Origin: Gracilaria vermiculophylla
Taxonomy: Eukaryota; Rhodophyta; Florideophyceae; Gracilariales; Gracilariaceae
DNA length: 64,000 nucleotides
Direction of reading: 5' to 3'
Assembly (NCBI GenBank): GCA_019155205.2
Contig: JAHNZQ020003146.1
Coordinates: 1,598,095 to 1,662,094 of the forward strand
Of the stretch, positions 41,822 through 54,420 are shown piece by piece (positions within the stretch are counted from its first letter, which is position 1; each line of letters starts with the position of its first letter). The notes under the pieces are model-generated. The model worked only from the letters and a program-made list of their open reading frames with translations. It was not told the DNA's origin and ran no database searches. The translations under genes and the position numbers were made by a program.

Positions 41822-43660
41822 ATGCCGTCGATTGTTTCACAGTCGTCGCCACGAGTGGTTTCTTCCAGTGAAAATGGACGTCAGCATCCACTGCGCTCAC
41901 AAAAATCTGCTCCCGAAAATCTGGCGACCAGAGAACGCGCCTTCGTGGCGTTGAGGTCACCAGGTAAAGAATTTCCATCCCCGGAAATGGAGAAGGAAGA
42001 ACCGGAGCCGGTTGTAGAAACACCACACACCCTGGTGGACCCCAAACCATCTGCTCCTCCGCAATCCTACCTCAAAGCAAGGCTCAACATTTTCAACGTG
42101 TCTCATATCATTTTGATGGAGCAGGTTACTGAATTTGGCAGGCGTTTTAACGACGAAAATATCCGGAATTTTACGGAAGACATAGGACTCTTGAGATCAG
42201 GTGTCAATTCAATTTTAAAGTGTTTCAGTGACCCATGGGATTTCGTGAAAAAAGTTTAATAGCTTCGTTGAAGACGTGAGAAATCAGTTGACCCAAGGTA
42301 GGAACTGCATGGAGACTCTCGAGATTGCTGTTCAAAGAGGATTAGGTACCGCCCTATGGCAAGAAAGCCGAAATTGTACCCACCGGTCGGCGGTCTGAAC
42401 GTCCTCGACATCTGAGGAGAAAGGTTCATTATGCTGAAGAAGGCATTAATTCCGATTCTTGTTTTACTAATGGAAGCAGTACTTAAGACGAGTCCCACGC
42501 GGACCGGTTTTCTGGTCAGATGCTGGTAACCAGCTCTGGTATTTCTCTTTTCTCGGATGCAGTAGTACGCACTTGCGAGAGGGGTCGCCGGCACATTAAA
42601 CTGAAAGAGTTCAAACCCACCACTATTTTGTATATGAAACTGTTGTCATATCGTTGTTATCGATTGGATAACTCGTCATACATTAGCGATGCAGAGGACA
42701 CAGGCCGGGTGAAGGTTTTTATTTGTCAAATGAACATCACGCTACGAAACATTTAGTTCTCATGCGAAAATCCGATCCTTGTTCTGGATTTATTGGCCCG
42801 TTTTGTGCATGAAGCCGACATTCTTGGTATGGGTGAGATGCAAACCTCTATCGCAGTACACTATTTCCTGTCCGTAACAACTAAAGACCAGGTAATCTCT
42901 TTGCGACGTTCATCGTGAGCCTCCGAAAGCAGAATCATCTGCTGGCCAAAAGCTGTTTACTATCCTCTCCGATCAATTATGACGATAATGGCAATAAGCA
43001 ATGTTGTACTCGCAGTTCGCGATATGAGAAAGAAGTGTGAAGAGACAGAAACGTTGTATTCAACTCGATTTAATAAAACATTTCACCGTTGTGGAAATGT
43101 ATTCACCGTTTTCGAGCGTGGCCCCATGTTTTTGGATGGATTAGACCCGGCCTTTCATGCTTTGCTTTCTAGATAGTGTGAGGAAAAACGCTGCATGACC
43201 AACCTAGAACTCGTGCACTATCCGCAGGCAAAAGGAGATGCTCTCCGGAGGCGTAATAAAAAATTCCCGTCTTCACGAGCACTTATGATGGAAGTATCAT
43301 CGCCATCGATATCCTTTTCAGACCCAAAGATTCATCAGAGAAGTGCATATAATATCTATTTCTTTAGAGGACCAGTCAGCTCATTGGTAACGTCTGACCT
43401 TCCATCAACAGAAAATCTTAGCATCTAGAGTAATTCCGTTTTCTACACTAACAGAAGCCTCGTCCAACCGCTCACCATTTCTCACGCGTACGGTATGAAA
43501 CGTCATTCTCGACCAGGATGGTTATCCCAAAAACCTCTGCAACCCCCACAGCCACGTCAACATTAGGCCACGGGGTCACGCAGCCCTGTGGATCTACTGA
43601 TGTGCTACACCTGTTGCCAGGAAGGATATGCGTTCACTGCAATGTACTTGCCCCTTACGG
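41822..43660 (+). pseudogene. gag remnant of element E
   Basis: 41,822-42,259 encodes a 145-codon N-terminal part whose second half matches the coiled coil of A gag (Leu-Leu-Arg-Ser-Gly-Val-Asn-Ser-Ile-Leu). 42,520-42,756 matches the A segment Lys-Leu-Leu-Ser-Tyr-Arg. 42,780-43,430 continues the capsid domain (Arg-Phe-Val-His-Glu-Ala-Asp-Ile-Leu). A degenerate zinc knuckle lies near 43,600 (Cys-Tyr-Thr-Cys, His changed to Tyr). Many stops and frameshifts. Confidence 0.75.
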
Positions 43661-44067
43661 GACATGTGGAAATTTTTAACTCGCTACGACCGACTCTCCG
43701 GCTGGTTATGCTCGGGTGCCTAGTAGTTCGTATGAAAACGTGAAGCTGGTGGTGTGCAGTGTTACGCAGCAGCCCATCTTCATACTGTCGCCGACAACGG
43801 ATGGGAAGATGTTGGTAGCTCACAGATTGAAATCTCCACACTGTGCGCGTAGTTTTGTTTCGAAAAACTAAGTTCGGGAGTCTCCCTTGCGGGAGGGGCA
43901 TCTTCTGCGCAGAAATTGAATGCACCCGAGGCGAGTCACCTGCGCTTCCAATTTTAATATCCTTACGGGGAGGAGGGCAGCATCAGAAGTATGCTCGGAT
44001 TACCTAGTCGCCATACGTCGCCCGTGGACGCGGTCTCGCATTCTCCGTCTTCTGAATGGAGTATTGA

Positions 44068-46643
44068 TGATGGCCAAAACAAACTAAATAGTCTATGCTG
44101 ACCTTTACCCCTCCAGACAGTTTAAGTTGGATAAAGTGTCTGTGCTGTCACTGACAACTAAATGTTCCGGGGACCATGGACTGCGTTGAATGTTGGATCT
44201 GTGTGGCACACGTGTGCAGGTGTGCTACTCGGTACGTTGTTCACTACCATATGGTTTCCAGGTGTACACATTGCAAACTCAGCTTAATGTACACCAGATA
44301 TGGTTTAGTGTAATGTGCCTCGTCATGGTAACTATACACACACATTGCTGTATGGCCACGAGTGGTGGCGGAATACAGAGAGTGTAAGGTGGTTGAGTGA
44401 ATTTGTGCACTGTCATGGTCTCGTGAGTGTACGGAACTGTCATGCCTTGTTGTGCCTTGCTGTTGTAAGCATTATTGAATTGTGGCTAGTACATTTATGT
44501 CAAGTTACAATATGATTGGTAGTATTGATTGTCTCGCCTTTGTAGTTTAATTTCTGATGTAACCTAGTCGGTGCGACGGAACCACTATATAAGTCGTGGT
44601 CGAGGCACCTCCAAGTAAATCCAAGCCAGATCTGGCGAACATTCTTAATATCCCTTCAACCTTCCCTTGCCCCTCTGACCTCCAATAGTTTATAGTACGT
44701 TCGTTGCCTGTTTTAGTCACGGGTGCTGCTCCTATTTTGATGCGTTCAGAGATTTTCCGATTTGCAATAAAAAATCGTATTTGTTATAGTCCAGGGCTGG
44801 ACCTCGTGGATACGAAAAAGAATTCTATGAGGAATTTAGGTACTATATCCTTACTAGTGAGACTTGGCACCAGCTTATTGGAGTTGAACTTTGTCGTATG
44901 CGGGTCATTTCCTGTGCCAGTTAATCCCGGTTGTGACTTTTGGGGCCGCTTCATGGAATCAATTCGTTCTCGTTCTAGGTGGATGGAACTCGAAGATTGG
45001 TCGACTATTCCGATCTTCAGGAAATCTCTTCGGGTTTCTTCGCCAAAAGGTGTACCGCTGCCCATGGCCCAGGAGACTCCCAACCGGATTAGATTTTCTT
45101 CAAAGATTTGCGTATCCAAACCCATTCTAATACTAAATGAATGAAAATCATAGGTGACTGTTACCTTTAAACATCACGAATTACACATGATACAACTGCT
45201 TCCCGAGTGTAATGAATAACGCCAGTATGCCTCGGCTAATGGAGATGTGTCTGTACAATTGTAGGTTCTCTTAAGGATTCTTATTGCCAATCTTGGCTCA
45301 TGTCCCCAGTGATTGGTTTACAACCAACTCCTGGGATCAATACTGCCACATCCGCTAGGGTTTCTTCCGACTCGGGTTCAGATTGCCGACGTTCTCGGTA
45401 TTTGAGCCCCAAACGGAGAAAAAGACACCATAAATAGATGCGCAAAGGTTCAAGACTACACTTGAGTGACTAAAGAGTCATCGAAGATCTAATTTTCTAA
45501 TTTCTTGAAGCCGTTGAGGACAGAACGTAGTTTTCATATCGTTAACGCCGCTTCCGAGTTAGAAAAGTCGGAGTTTAACCACATTCCCAAATCTCATCAT
45601 GAGAAGTTGCGAGATATGCTCAGAGATTTCACCACTTTGTGGCATGCATCATTGGGTGCTATTGGAGTTACTGAGCACCGCAGCACCATTTTGCCAAACA
45701 CGCAGCCTACTTCCCAGAACCCGTACCGGGCTCAACCAGCAGCTCGGGTGGAGGAACAGTCTCAAGTTCAGAAAATGATCCCTTCAAGAGTCCTCTAGCA
45801 CGCGCAGTTCCATTTGGACTTCGCCCATAGTTCTCAATCCAAAACCTGATAGATTATGGCGTTTTTAAGTTGAATACCATCGACTGAACTCGGGTATCGT
45901 CGAAGACTTCAATGCAATCTCAAGAATTGATGAATATATCAAATCCCTGGGATGCGATACAGTGTTCACAGCACTACATGCAAACGTTTTATACTTGTAA
46001 GTTCCGATTCGAAAGGAAGATCGAGTTAAAACTGCGATTTGATGCCACCACGGCTTATTCTGTTTTTAACAATTGGCAATCGGATTAACCAATTCCCCCG
46101 CTACCTTTCCGCAAGCCGTCGATATCCCTCTCACAAGATTCAAATGGAGAAGTTGCTTTGTCTGTCTGGAAGATGTCATCGTTTTTTCCAAAAGTTTGGG
46201 CGAACACGTGTCTCATGTTCGAGAAATACTTTGAGGTCTCCGTGATGCCGGAATTACATTCATTCTCAATAGGAGTGAGTTCTGAACCACCTCTGTGAAT
46301 CACTTGGGTTACACAATCAGTCTCGGGAAGGTAACGGTGGATGAAATGAGGGTGAAATCGTTAAACAAGGGGAAACAACAGACTACAAAAACCGAATTGC
46401 AATCCTTTTTAGGAGATTGTAATTTTAATCTACGTTTCGTCCCAAAAGTTCTCGGATATCGTGAGTCTTTTCAACTCCTTTCTACAGAAAGAACAGCAAC
46501 TCCAGTTGGAACCGTTTGGAGATACTGAAGCTGCAGTCTTTTCGTCTCTTTTAGACGTCGCAACATTACCAACAGTCCTGGTACTTCTCAAGCCATGAAT
46601 TATTTTTTAAGTAGACGCTGATGCCAGTGCTATTAAGTCGGGT
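44068..46643 (+). pseudogene. Protease and reverse transcriptase remnant of element E (first part)
   Basis: 44,068-44,151 begins like the A protease (Met-Ala-Lys, then Val-Ser-Val-Leu). After the solo LTR, 44,716-45,144 continues with Val-Thr-Gly-Ala in place of Asp-Thr-Gly, then Leu-Leu-Val-Arg-Leu-Gly and Pro-Gly-Cys-Asp-Phe. 45,505-45,798 is the RT N-terminus (Ile-Gly-Val-Thr-Glu-His-Arg). RT and connection pieces follow to RNase H Val-Asp-Ala-Asp-Ala-Ser-Ala-Ile at 46,620, where element D interrupts. Inactive. Confidence 0.75.
44152..44715 (+). mobile_element. Solo LTR (564 bp) with perfect 5-bp target duplication
   Basis: Starts TGACAACTAA and ends GCCTGTTTTA, flanked on both sides by GTCAC (44,147-44,151 and 44,716-44,720). 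TATA-like ACTATATAAGTCG at about 44,585. It sits within the protease gene of E: reading resumes at the aspartate position. The final CA appears as TA. No related sequence elsewhere in the window. Confidence 0.8.
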
Positions 46644-47003
46644 TGAAACAATGATGTAGCGTGCTTGGGTTTTTACACCTGGCAGCTGGACGGATCCCTG
46701 CTACTACACGCAGAGGCCGTCGGAAAACGCAACTTAAAGGAGTGAAGCCCAGTGTCGGCGCGACGTCAGCACAGAATGTAATGCAGATTCAGCATCAACC
46801 TTCTCCTCAAAAGACCAGGAGAGTAAGTTTCAAAGTATGCTGCAATACAAGCTATAAATGCACGCCTGGTAATATAAAATGATGACCGTCCACCCCTACG
46901 TCACCGTGGTAGCCTCACGGTCCTTGCATTCTTAGCCTCTCTATGCAGTATCAAATATGAGTGCACCACATGCTGCAAGCTCCTGTTCACCACGTAAGTT
47001 GCA
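46644..47003 (-). repeat. 3' LTR of element D
   Basis: 360 bp, TGAAACAATGATGTAGCG..CACGTAAGTTGCA. It pairs with 51,425-51,785 with about 20 differences. Confidence 0.9.
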
Positions 47004-47049
47004 CCATTGCCGCCTCAGCACATATTGACGACCACGTCAATGCTCAATG

Positions 47050-50000
47050 TAGGTGCTGCAAGAGATTGTGATGCACAATATAGTCATGGAACGCTTTTGT
47101 TACGGTACCGTCACCATAAATTAAATCCCTCGTAGGCTACCATTCGGCATCCCAAGTGGGACGGTTTTCTGGCTGTGTAAGCCATTAATATCCACGTCCG
47201 CGCTTCCTATGAGCTAAGATCTTGTCCACATTGTTCAACGGATTTTGTGCTGACCCTGCAACTGGCAGTGTAGTCTGTGGCACGGTAGCAATCCGCAGCT
47301 CTTCCGGTTGCGTATGATAAGGCTTCGTAAATGACACCTTGACTACGGGATGGATCTTACGGTGCTTTGGAAGTTCCAGACGTAATTCTTTTTTTTCCAA
47401 TTCATTCCAAAACAGTAAAGGGTCCAAAGTTCCAGCTTTAGGACTTGTTCTTGGGCTGCGCTCTTACGTAACTTTCCTTAAAAAGCTTATGGGATAACAA
47501 AAGTCTATCTCCTTAGACATATGAATGACGAATAAACTTCTGTGAAGCCTCTGCACTTTGCTCTGCCTTCGCGAGCCTGTGGCTAAACTGTGCATCTTCC
47601 AGAGCACATTGTAACCGGCTTTTCAAGTCTTCTACAGACTGAACATCAATCTCCGAGGAATATAAAAAATCATGAGTGGACCTAAGATTCCAACCTAAAT
47701 CCACTTCGAATGGGGATAGACCAAGATCTTCTGATACCGAAGAGTTGTAGGCAAATTCGGCAACTGGTAGTAGCTTATCCCAGTCATTCTGTTGATAGCC
47801 ATAAAAACATCTTATGTAGTCTTCGATCATACGATACATCCCCTCGGAAGCGCCATCTTTTTGTGGACGGCGAGTTGTCGACATTCGCATCGTAACCCCG
47901 CATAGTTCCATGAAATGTTTCCAGAACTTTGACACGAACCTTGGGTCCCTGTTTGAAATAATCGCATCCGGAAGCCCATATTGCGGGAAGATGTGAGTGT
48001 AAATTGCCGTAGCCATATCAATTGCGTCATCGGTTACCTTTGAATGGAGAAATATTACACTCCGCGATATACGATTAACCCAGGTTGTGATACAATCGAA
48101 TCTGTTTTCCGTTTTAGGTACGCTAACTATGAATTCAGTGCTCAATAATCCCCAGCGGCGGGTTGGAAAAGGGAGTTGCGTTGGATCACCAAATAGCTTG
48201 CCGTGATGATCCTTCTTTTCTTGGCATACCTGACAGCCGGCGCAGAAATTCGTTACATCTTTTGCCTTATGACGCCAGTGAAAAGAAAAAAGCCGCTTCA
48301 CTGTTTTAGTATACGAAAAATGTCCGCCAAGCTTAGAATCATGTGCCCATTTCAAAACAGCACGTCTGCCTTTACTTGCCACCCACATTTTGTCCCCATA
48401 AAGAAGTTTCCATCCATCGGAATTAAATACGGAAATCAAGCGCTTGACTTTCTCTCTCTTCGTCTCCGTCTCGGGGAGTTGTCCTTTCAGTGCAAGACAA
48501 ATAGGCCGAAAGAGTTGATCGGACTGGTAGTCTCCAATGTCTTCCTTCATGCCATCGATGTTCACTATATCGCACGAGATGTGAGTCACTGAGGCTCTTT
48601 GCGAAATTGGTGACAACGCATCTCCCAGCACACATATTCTTCCCGGTTGTAGGCACATCTCTCTAATATTGAAGGATGCAAGTACTTCAAGCCGGCGCGC
48701 TTCTCAGCGATTGATGTTCTTCTTTGTCAAAAAGTTCTTGACAACCTGATTGTCAGTCAGCACGTCGTATCTCGCACCTTCCGAGAAGCACCAAAAGCGT
48801 TGTAATGCAAACACCAGACCATGTAATTCTCTCTCGTTCGCAGTATAATTCTGCTCTGCAGGGCTTAACGTCATGGACATATAAGCAATCACCCGATCTA
48901 TGCCATGTTCATCAACCTGTGTTAAGGTCGACCTCACAGCTGTTTGAGAGGCATCTATGTGAACCCGAAAAGGACGATCCCACTTCGGAGGTTGTAAAAT
49001 TTGTGCTGTGATTAGTGCTTCCTTCAAATGATTGAAAGCATGGAGTTCATTAGAATCCCAATCCCTGAAACCCTTGTTGTTCTGGGTAAGGGACGTGAGA
49101 GGCACAGCACGTATCGAAAAATTGTTAATGAAGCGTCTGAAAAATTGTACAAGTCCCAAGAAGCTTCTCAATTCCGTCAATGTGCGAGGCTTTGGCCAGT
49201 TCTTGGCAATTTCAATCTTGGCCGGATTCACTTGCAACGCTTCCTTGTTCACGAGGAGACCCAAGAATTCCTTTTCTTGGGTCATAAACGGACACTTCAT
49301 AGGGGAACAAAAAGTTCGTGATCTTTGAGTCTGGTCAATACAGCTCGGACCTGTTCCCAATGCTCTGCCCTTGTCTTGCTGTAAATGAGGATATCATTAA
49401 TGTAGAAAACGAAGAATTCATCAATGAAATCACGCATCGTCATGTTCATGAGCGTTTGGTAAGTGGCTGGCGCGTTACAGAGCCCCATTGGCATGACGAG
49501 ATTCTCAAATTGCCCGTACTTCGTGTTGAAAACCGTCTTCTCAACATCTGCAGGCTTCATGCGCGTGTGATGGAAACCGGTCTTCAAATCCAATTTTGAA
49601 AAGTATTTCGCACGTCCTATCCAGGCAAACATTTCATCACACCTCGGGATGTGAGCATTGTTCTTTTTTGTTATTTTATTCAATGCCCGAAAATCAACGA
49701 CGCCTCGCAGACTCCTTCCCGGCTCCTTTACAAAGAATAGCGGCGACCCATATGACGACTTTCTATGTCTAATTTTCCCGATCTTTAGAAGAGACTGAAC
49801 GTAGTCTTTCGCAGCCACCAGTAGTTCTGAAGGAGACAGTTGGTAGAGAGAATGATAAGGAGGGCGGCGAGCTGGATTAATTTCAATGGCATGGTCGACT
49901 TCCCAGGAAGGTGGAAGTCCAGACGGAAGTTCGGTTTGGAACACATGTCCAAACTTATGCCGTATGCATTTCAAGTCGGAATCATTGTAATTCAAGAGAG

Positions 50001-50511
50001 TGCTCTTCAAAAGATCCTGCCTGGTTTCTACAGGTGTTCTGGATGGCTCCGTGGTTGTAAAATGGTATATCATCGCAGTGTTACTATTCCCAGAAAGCAT
50101 GGAGCGAAATTTCTTCACAGTCATGTTCGTAACTTCAGCAGCATTTTTCCTACGTGCTGTTTCTGCCTTCAACTTATACGCACCAACAATGATTGTTCTT
50201 CTCTCATAGTCCGTACCCGGATTGCAGGCTACATGCCAAAAAATACCCAGAAGTACGTCATATCTACAGTCAGCCACTGTCCAGGGCGAAGAGTATGTAT
50301 GCTCCCCAATTTGGACAGCGACATCCACCATGGACTTGCTCAGGTCGGCTGAGTCTTCTTTTGAATGACTAATAACCATGTCTGCTGGCCGAAAACACAG
50401 TTCGTTGGTGTGTCGAGAGTCAAAAGCTTTGGAGAGAACATTTGTGTTACATCCATCATCTTTCAGGATGGAGACAGGTATTCCATTTAAAGTTCCTTTC
50501 ATTACCAACAA
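47050..50511 (-). pseudogene. pol of element D: protease, RT, RNase H, integrase, chromodomain
   Basis: 50,511-49,297 holds the protease (Asp-Asp-Gly where Asp-Thr/Ser-Gly is usual) and RT (Lys-Leu-Asp-Leu-Lys-Thr-Gly; polymerase box Tyr-Ile-Asn-Asp instead of Tyr-x-Asp-Asp). One frameshift near 49,320 leads to the connection and RNase H (49,310-48,704). A single TGA at 48,704-48,706 precedes the integrase (48,658-47,513) with His..His..CxxC zin­c site, Leu-Ser-Thr-Glu where Asp is expected, Asn-Arg-Asp-Pro-Arg-Phe, and Asp-Gly-Ala-Ser-Glu. After TAA at 47,513 comes the C-terminus (Val-Asp-Lys-Ile-Leu-Ala-His-Arg) and a chromodomain (Pro-Thr-Trp-Asp-Ala-Glu-Trp) to about 47,050, with two more stops. 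Inactive. Confidence 0.88.
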
Positions 50512-50599
50512 CGGTACACAAGGAACTGAGCCATCTGAAGATCCAATGTGACTTTGGATAAATAGAGTTTGAAGCGAATACGGTTCTTTCGACCGGTGT

Positions 50600-51399
50600 T
50601 TACTTTCGAAAGAACCCCTTAATTTTCCGAAGAACTGTCGGAATCTTCCTGCACTCCACTATTCTGCGTTGAAATGTCAGGCATGTTCCCGCTTCTGCTA
50701 CCACTTCTGCGTCGATGTTTATACGGACGATAGCCGGGCTTATGGCGTACGAAGCACGCATTGTTCTTGGTGTCTCCGAAACGTCGCTTCGACTTGAATC
50801 GTGAGCGGCCCTCCGCGTTTCAAATTTAAATGGCATCAGGTCCAGCCTTCTCCCCAAGGGAAGAAGAATTATCTTCATACGAAGATCCCATGAAAGCTGC
50901 TTCGACCCTCATTGCAAGTTTCGTAGCCTTTTTGAAGTCATAGCAGTTCGCTTTCCTTACTTCAAATTGTATTTTACCCTTCAAACCATTCACAAATCTA
51001 TCCCATTTCTCACTCGCACTGATGTCAGGGATCGTCAAGACTATGTTTCGAAAGTCAGACAGATAATGACATACCGAACTTGTCTGCTTCAATACACGCA
51101 ACTTGTCTCTCGCCCTTCTCTCATGGTCTTCTGGAAACAAAAGCAGCAGTACTAGTGAGAAGGGTGGAAGCATACGTAGTCTTATTGTTATCAGTAAGGT
51201 TTAAATTGCTTCCAAGTTATACAACTGAAAAGTAATGTTCCACTTTATACAGCCATGTATTGACAACAAGATAATCACGTGTTTCTGAGAAATTCTCTGG
51301 TTTGTTTGGTTTCAAATGGATCGACACAGCACTACGAGTATCAACATCTACTGAAACATCTGGTTCAGCACTCCCGCGATGACTGTTGTTGGTGTTCAT
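50600..51399 (-). pseudogene. gag of element D with decayed zinc knuckle
   Basis: ATG at 51,399 starts a 60-codon part (Pro-Glu-Asn-Phe-Ser, Val-Asn-Thr-Trp-Leu), stop at 51,217. 51,173-50,826 is the capsid domain (Glu-Arg-Arg-Ala-Arg-Asp-Lys-Leu, Phe-Val-Asn-Gly-Leu-Lys). The knuckle near 50,760-50,710 reads Cys-Phe-Val-Arg-His-Lys-Pro-Gly-Tyr, having lost one Cys and the His. Broken by stops and a frameshift. Confidence 0.8.
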
Positions 51400-51411
51400 A
51401 GTAAAGAAAGG

Positions 51412-51423
51412 GCAATGCTACCA
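51412..51423 (-). promoter_or_regulatory. Primer-binding site of element D (initiator tRNA-Met type)
   Basis: One base inside the 5' LTR the minus strand reads TGGTAGCATTGC. TGGTAGCA is the complement of the conserved 3' end of eukaryotic initiator tRNA-Met (TGCTACCA). Confidence 0.7.
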
Positions 51424-51424
51424 A

Positions 51425-51785
51425 TGAAACAATAATGTAGCGTGCTTGGGGTTCTACAGCTGGCAGGTGGACGGATCCCTGCTACTACAAGCAGAGGCCG
51501 TCGGAAAACGCAACTTAAAGGAGTGAAGCCCAGTGTCGGCGCGACGTCAGCACAGAATGTAATGCAGATTCAGCATCAACCCTCTCCTCAAATGACCAGG
51601 AGAGTGCAGTTTCAAAGTATACTGCAATACAAGCTACAAATGCACGCTTGGTAATATAAAATGATGACCGTCCACCCCTACGTCACCGTGGTAGCCTCAC
51701 GGTCCTTGCATTCTTAGCCTCTCTATGCAGTATCAGATATGAGTGCGCCACACGCGGCAAGCTTCTGTTCACCACGTAAGTTGCA
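51425..51785 (-). repeat. 5' LTR of element D
   Basis: 361 bp, TGAAACAATAATGTAGCG..CACGTAAGTTGCA, next to the primer-binding site. Confidence 0.9.
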
Positions 51786-52620
51786 AGGATGTGATCTCTT
51801 TAAAACGAGAGAGGATGCAAAATGACACCGTATAGAACCCTGATCCATATCGTTAAAAGTTCACGAATGTAACTATTCTATTTCCAAAAAGGGAGGTTTA
51901 TCCGTTGTCTGGGCGGTGTCTACCTTACGTCCCTATCTCATAAGATCTCGCTTTACTGTTCATACCGATCATTTGTATCTCCGGTGGCTCGTGAAAATCT
52001 CGAAACCGTCCGGACGCATGATTTGCTGGCACCTCATTCTAGTGGAATGCGATTTTGATGTTCTTTACAAGAAAAACATCCTGAAAAATCAATCGGATGC
52101 GTTATAATGTTTAGGAGCTGCAACAAGAACACTCCGAGAAAAGACTTGGATATACAATGCAACTTAGTTCATCTCCCTGAGGAAACAATCTCAACGAATT
52201 CTGGGGTCGTCAAAGATGACGTTTGTGATGATTTTCTTGCTTCCTAGACTTTGGATCCGGCTGCCGGCTTCTCTACTCATATATTTACAGAAAGGATGCT
52301 ACGGAAGCCACAGCAGGACCCCTTCTGTACGTTGATTTGTGCACACATTAAACAGCGGAGTCACCCTCTTTTTAGTGGAGGATAATCTAAGTTATCGAAT
52401 CCGGGTGGTATCGGAACACCCCCAAATCAGGGGATTTAGGAGCCAACAGTGAAACACATTCGTCTTTTGTAAAAAGACAAACAAAAGGAGGCGTAGAGGC
52501 ATCACTCACATGCGGAAGTGGAAACTTCAAACCCTTGAGAAAATCAAAAACTGCACAACCTATGGGATCTGATTCGCCACAACCACACAGCTTTTCCAAT
52601 CAGGGTCCAACTGGCACATG
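51786..52620 (+). pseudogene. RNase H and integrase start of element E (second part)
   Basis: Resumes with Gly-Cys-Asp-Leu-Phe, then 51,916-52,107 Thr-Leu-Arg-Pro-Tyr-Leu, His-Thr-Asp-His and Gln-Ser-Asp-Ala-Leu, matching A RNase H. 52,150-52,380 matches the A inter-domain linker (Asp-Leu-Asp-Ile-Gln-Cys; Asp-Pro-Phe-Cys). 52,385-52,620 is a decayed integrase N-terminus (Ser-Glu-His-Pro-Gln-Ile). The integrase core and chromodomain are absent. Confidence 0.75.
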
Positions 52621-53064
52621 CAACCATGGGTGTGAGTTAATCATGAACTAAGAGATCTATAATTTTCAAATAAGAACAAGCTTAAGCTTCCATACTACCT
52701 AGATATTACTCAGAATCTTTGATATGGGCACAGAATCCAACCTAATTTATGTAAAGGACTAACCCGGAGGGTACACTAAAGGATTCTAGTCAGAAAGAAG
52801 ACTTTGCCAGGCAAATGCCTCGAACACTCGAGTATAAACCATCGAATACATCATTTTACAACCTTTATTTTGATCCTCACCGCAACTGCGACCTTTTTTG
52901 GCGAGCCAAACCTCGCGGCAGGACTTCTTATACTCACGGCATTCGTTGAATGGCATTTCCAATCGATGTATCTCTGCGAGTGGAAAATCTTGCTCCACGG
53001 CACTAAGCATGGAGCCTTATTTGGCGTCTCCAGTGGACTGCCAGAAAATAACAGTAGTATAAGC
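52621..53064. other. Unassigned remainder of element E before its 3' LTR
   Basis: No recognisable protein sequence. The integrase core and C-terminus expected here appear deleted. Confidence 0.4.
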
Positions 53065-53736
53065 TGTAGTGCAAATCGGTGGCACTGGAATATTCGTTGG
53101 AATTTCTCATAGAGAAAATGGACCTGGAGTGGAATGCACATCACATTTGTGTAATATTTAGACGACGCACCAGCGTGTGACCCGAAGCAGGCGCCTTTTG
53201 ATTGCTGTAGTGGGATGTTCTCGAAATGGGATGGCCACAGTCGATAATATTGTTATAGCACTGTTAAGCAGTTGCTAGATTGCACTGGGGCGCAAGCATA
53301 GTATTAAGGCTATATCTCGCAGTCGCTGTGCTTTATACATAAGTTCAACCGAGTTGTGCCTTGATTCGATTCGCCTTGCGGATCGTAACCCTTCTCGTGG
53401 ATTAACCTTATCCAGCAGAAATTCTCACCCATTTCGAGTAACTGAAGAAAATCATCCATCTAGTTGTTTGGATGTGATGTTGTACAGTACTCTTCTTTAT
53501 TCTTGTCCCTGTAGTTCTTCTCTTCTTGTATACGTGCTCACTGTTGCATTTTTTTTCTATCTTTCATCGCGTTGTAATCTCTTTTATTTTGTCTTCCATT
53601 TATCTTTCTTTTTCCCTTTTTATATCATTCTCTACCCGTTTCTTTCAATCTTAATTCGATGCAACCCTCATCTTTTCGGGTATGTCCCAAAGCACATGCA
53701 TTGTTACGCTTGCGAAGTCCGTGTCAGGGGGGCTCA
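53065..53736 (+). repeat. 3' LTR of element E (family G)
   Basis: Starts TGTAGTGCAAATC and ends GGGGGGCTCA. Contains TTCAACCGAGTTGTGCC and GCCTTGCGGATCG, the TATCTTTCATCGCG block shared with the 59-kb copy and a long pyrimidine-rich tract. Confidence 0.65.
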
Positions 53737-54420
53737 TCTGCCGAAACAGCTTCCCCAAAGAAGTGAAGTCTTGAAGGAATTGGGTTGCACATTCTCCTTG
53801 GTTTTGATTTACGCTTGGCCTGACTTGAAATCTGATTTAGGGCTGACTTCCGTCACTTTTGATTAAGTTTCTCGCTGGAAGTTTCCTGGTCATTTTTAGT
53901 TTTTCATTTTCTCCTGCTCTTCTTTGATAGATTTCGACAAACCCGTGTCCGCCCTTTTTCAAAAACCCCGCACATCATAACCGGATTTTTGAGAGGTTTG
54001 GGGCTCCTCTGGTGCTTCTGCCTCACGCGCGCTACGATCACGGAGATCCATTCTGGAAAACCTGGAATCCTTCGAGATTGATCCGAATGTTCAGAGGTTT
54101 TCTTTTGCTTTATCGGCCTGAAAAGCCATTGTTCGAGCAGAATCACACCAGATGGGTCTGACTGGGGGTAATGAAGCCTAATAGCTCTATGTAGCTGCCT
54201 ACTGCTTCTTGGAGTCAAGATCAAGTATGGTTCATGCTGCCCAAATTTCCCTTTTGTAGAACGTGACCGAACTCGAAAGAAGATTTGCTGCTTCTTTTCC
54301 CCTGGATTCTTCATAAAACATTAGTCTTCTGAGAGAAAATGTGAACTCCATTCTGGAAATTATACGTGCTTACGGCACACGTGTGTCGGAGTGCAGATGA
54401 TTTTTCGAGGATTTGAAGAC
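53737..54420. other. Unassigned; one minus-strand ORF of 136 codons
   Basis: A minus frame at 53,904-54,314 (ATG start) gives a basic protein rich in Arg, Lys, Ser and Gln with no domain I recognise. It could be a chance frame or part of another element. Confidence 0.3.

Larger units (their letters stand above)
46644..51785 (-). mobile_element. Ty3/gypsy chromovirus D, full length, inserted in element E
   Basis: LTRs 46,644-47,003 and 51,425-51,785 (about 94-95% identical by eye) flank gag, protease, RT, RNase H, integrase and a chromodomain on the minus strand. The RNase H of E stops at 46,643 (Ser-Gly) and resumes at 51,787 (Gly-Cys-Asp-Leu-Phe), proving a clean insertion. Flanks CGGGT and AGGAT are an imperfect duplication. 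A separate lineage from A, B and E. Confidence 0.92.
40865..53736 (+). mobile_element. Old Ty3/gypsy retrotransposon E, host of two insertions
   Basis: A plus-strand element: 5' LTR 40,865-41,615, gag 41,822-43,660, protease from about 44,068, RT, RNase H, part of integrase to about 52,620, 3' LTR 53,065-53,736. Gag and pol align along their length with element A, so they are the same lineage. Interrupted by a solo LTR at 44,152-44,715 in the protease and by chromovirus D at 46,644-51,785 in RNase H. Heavily decayed. Confidence 0.8.
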
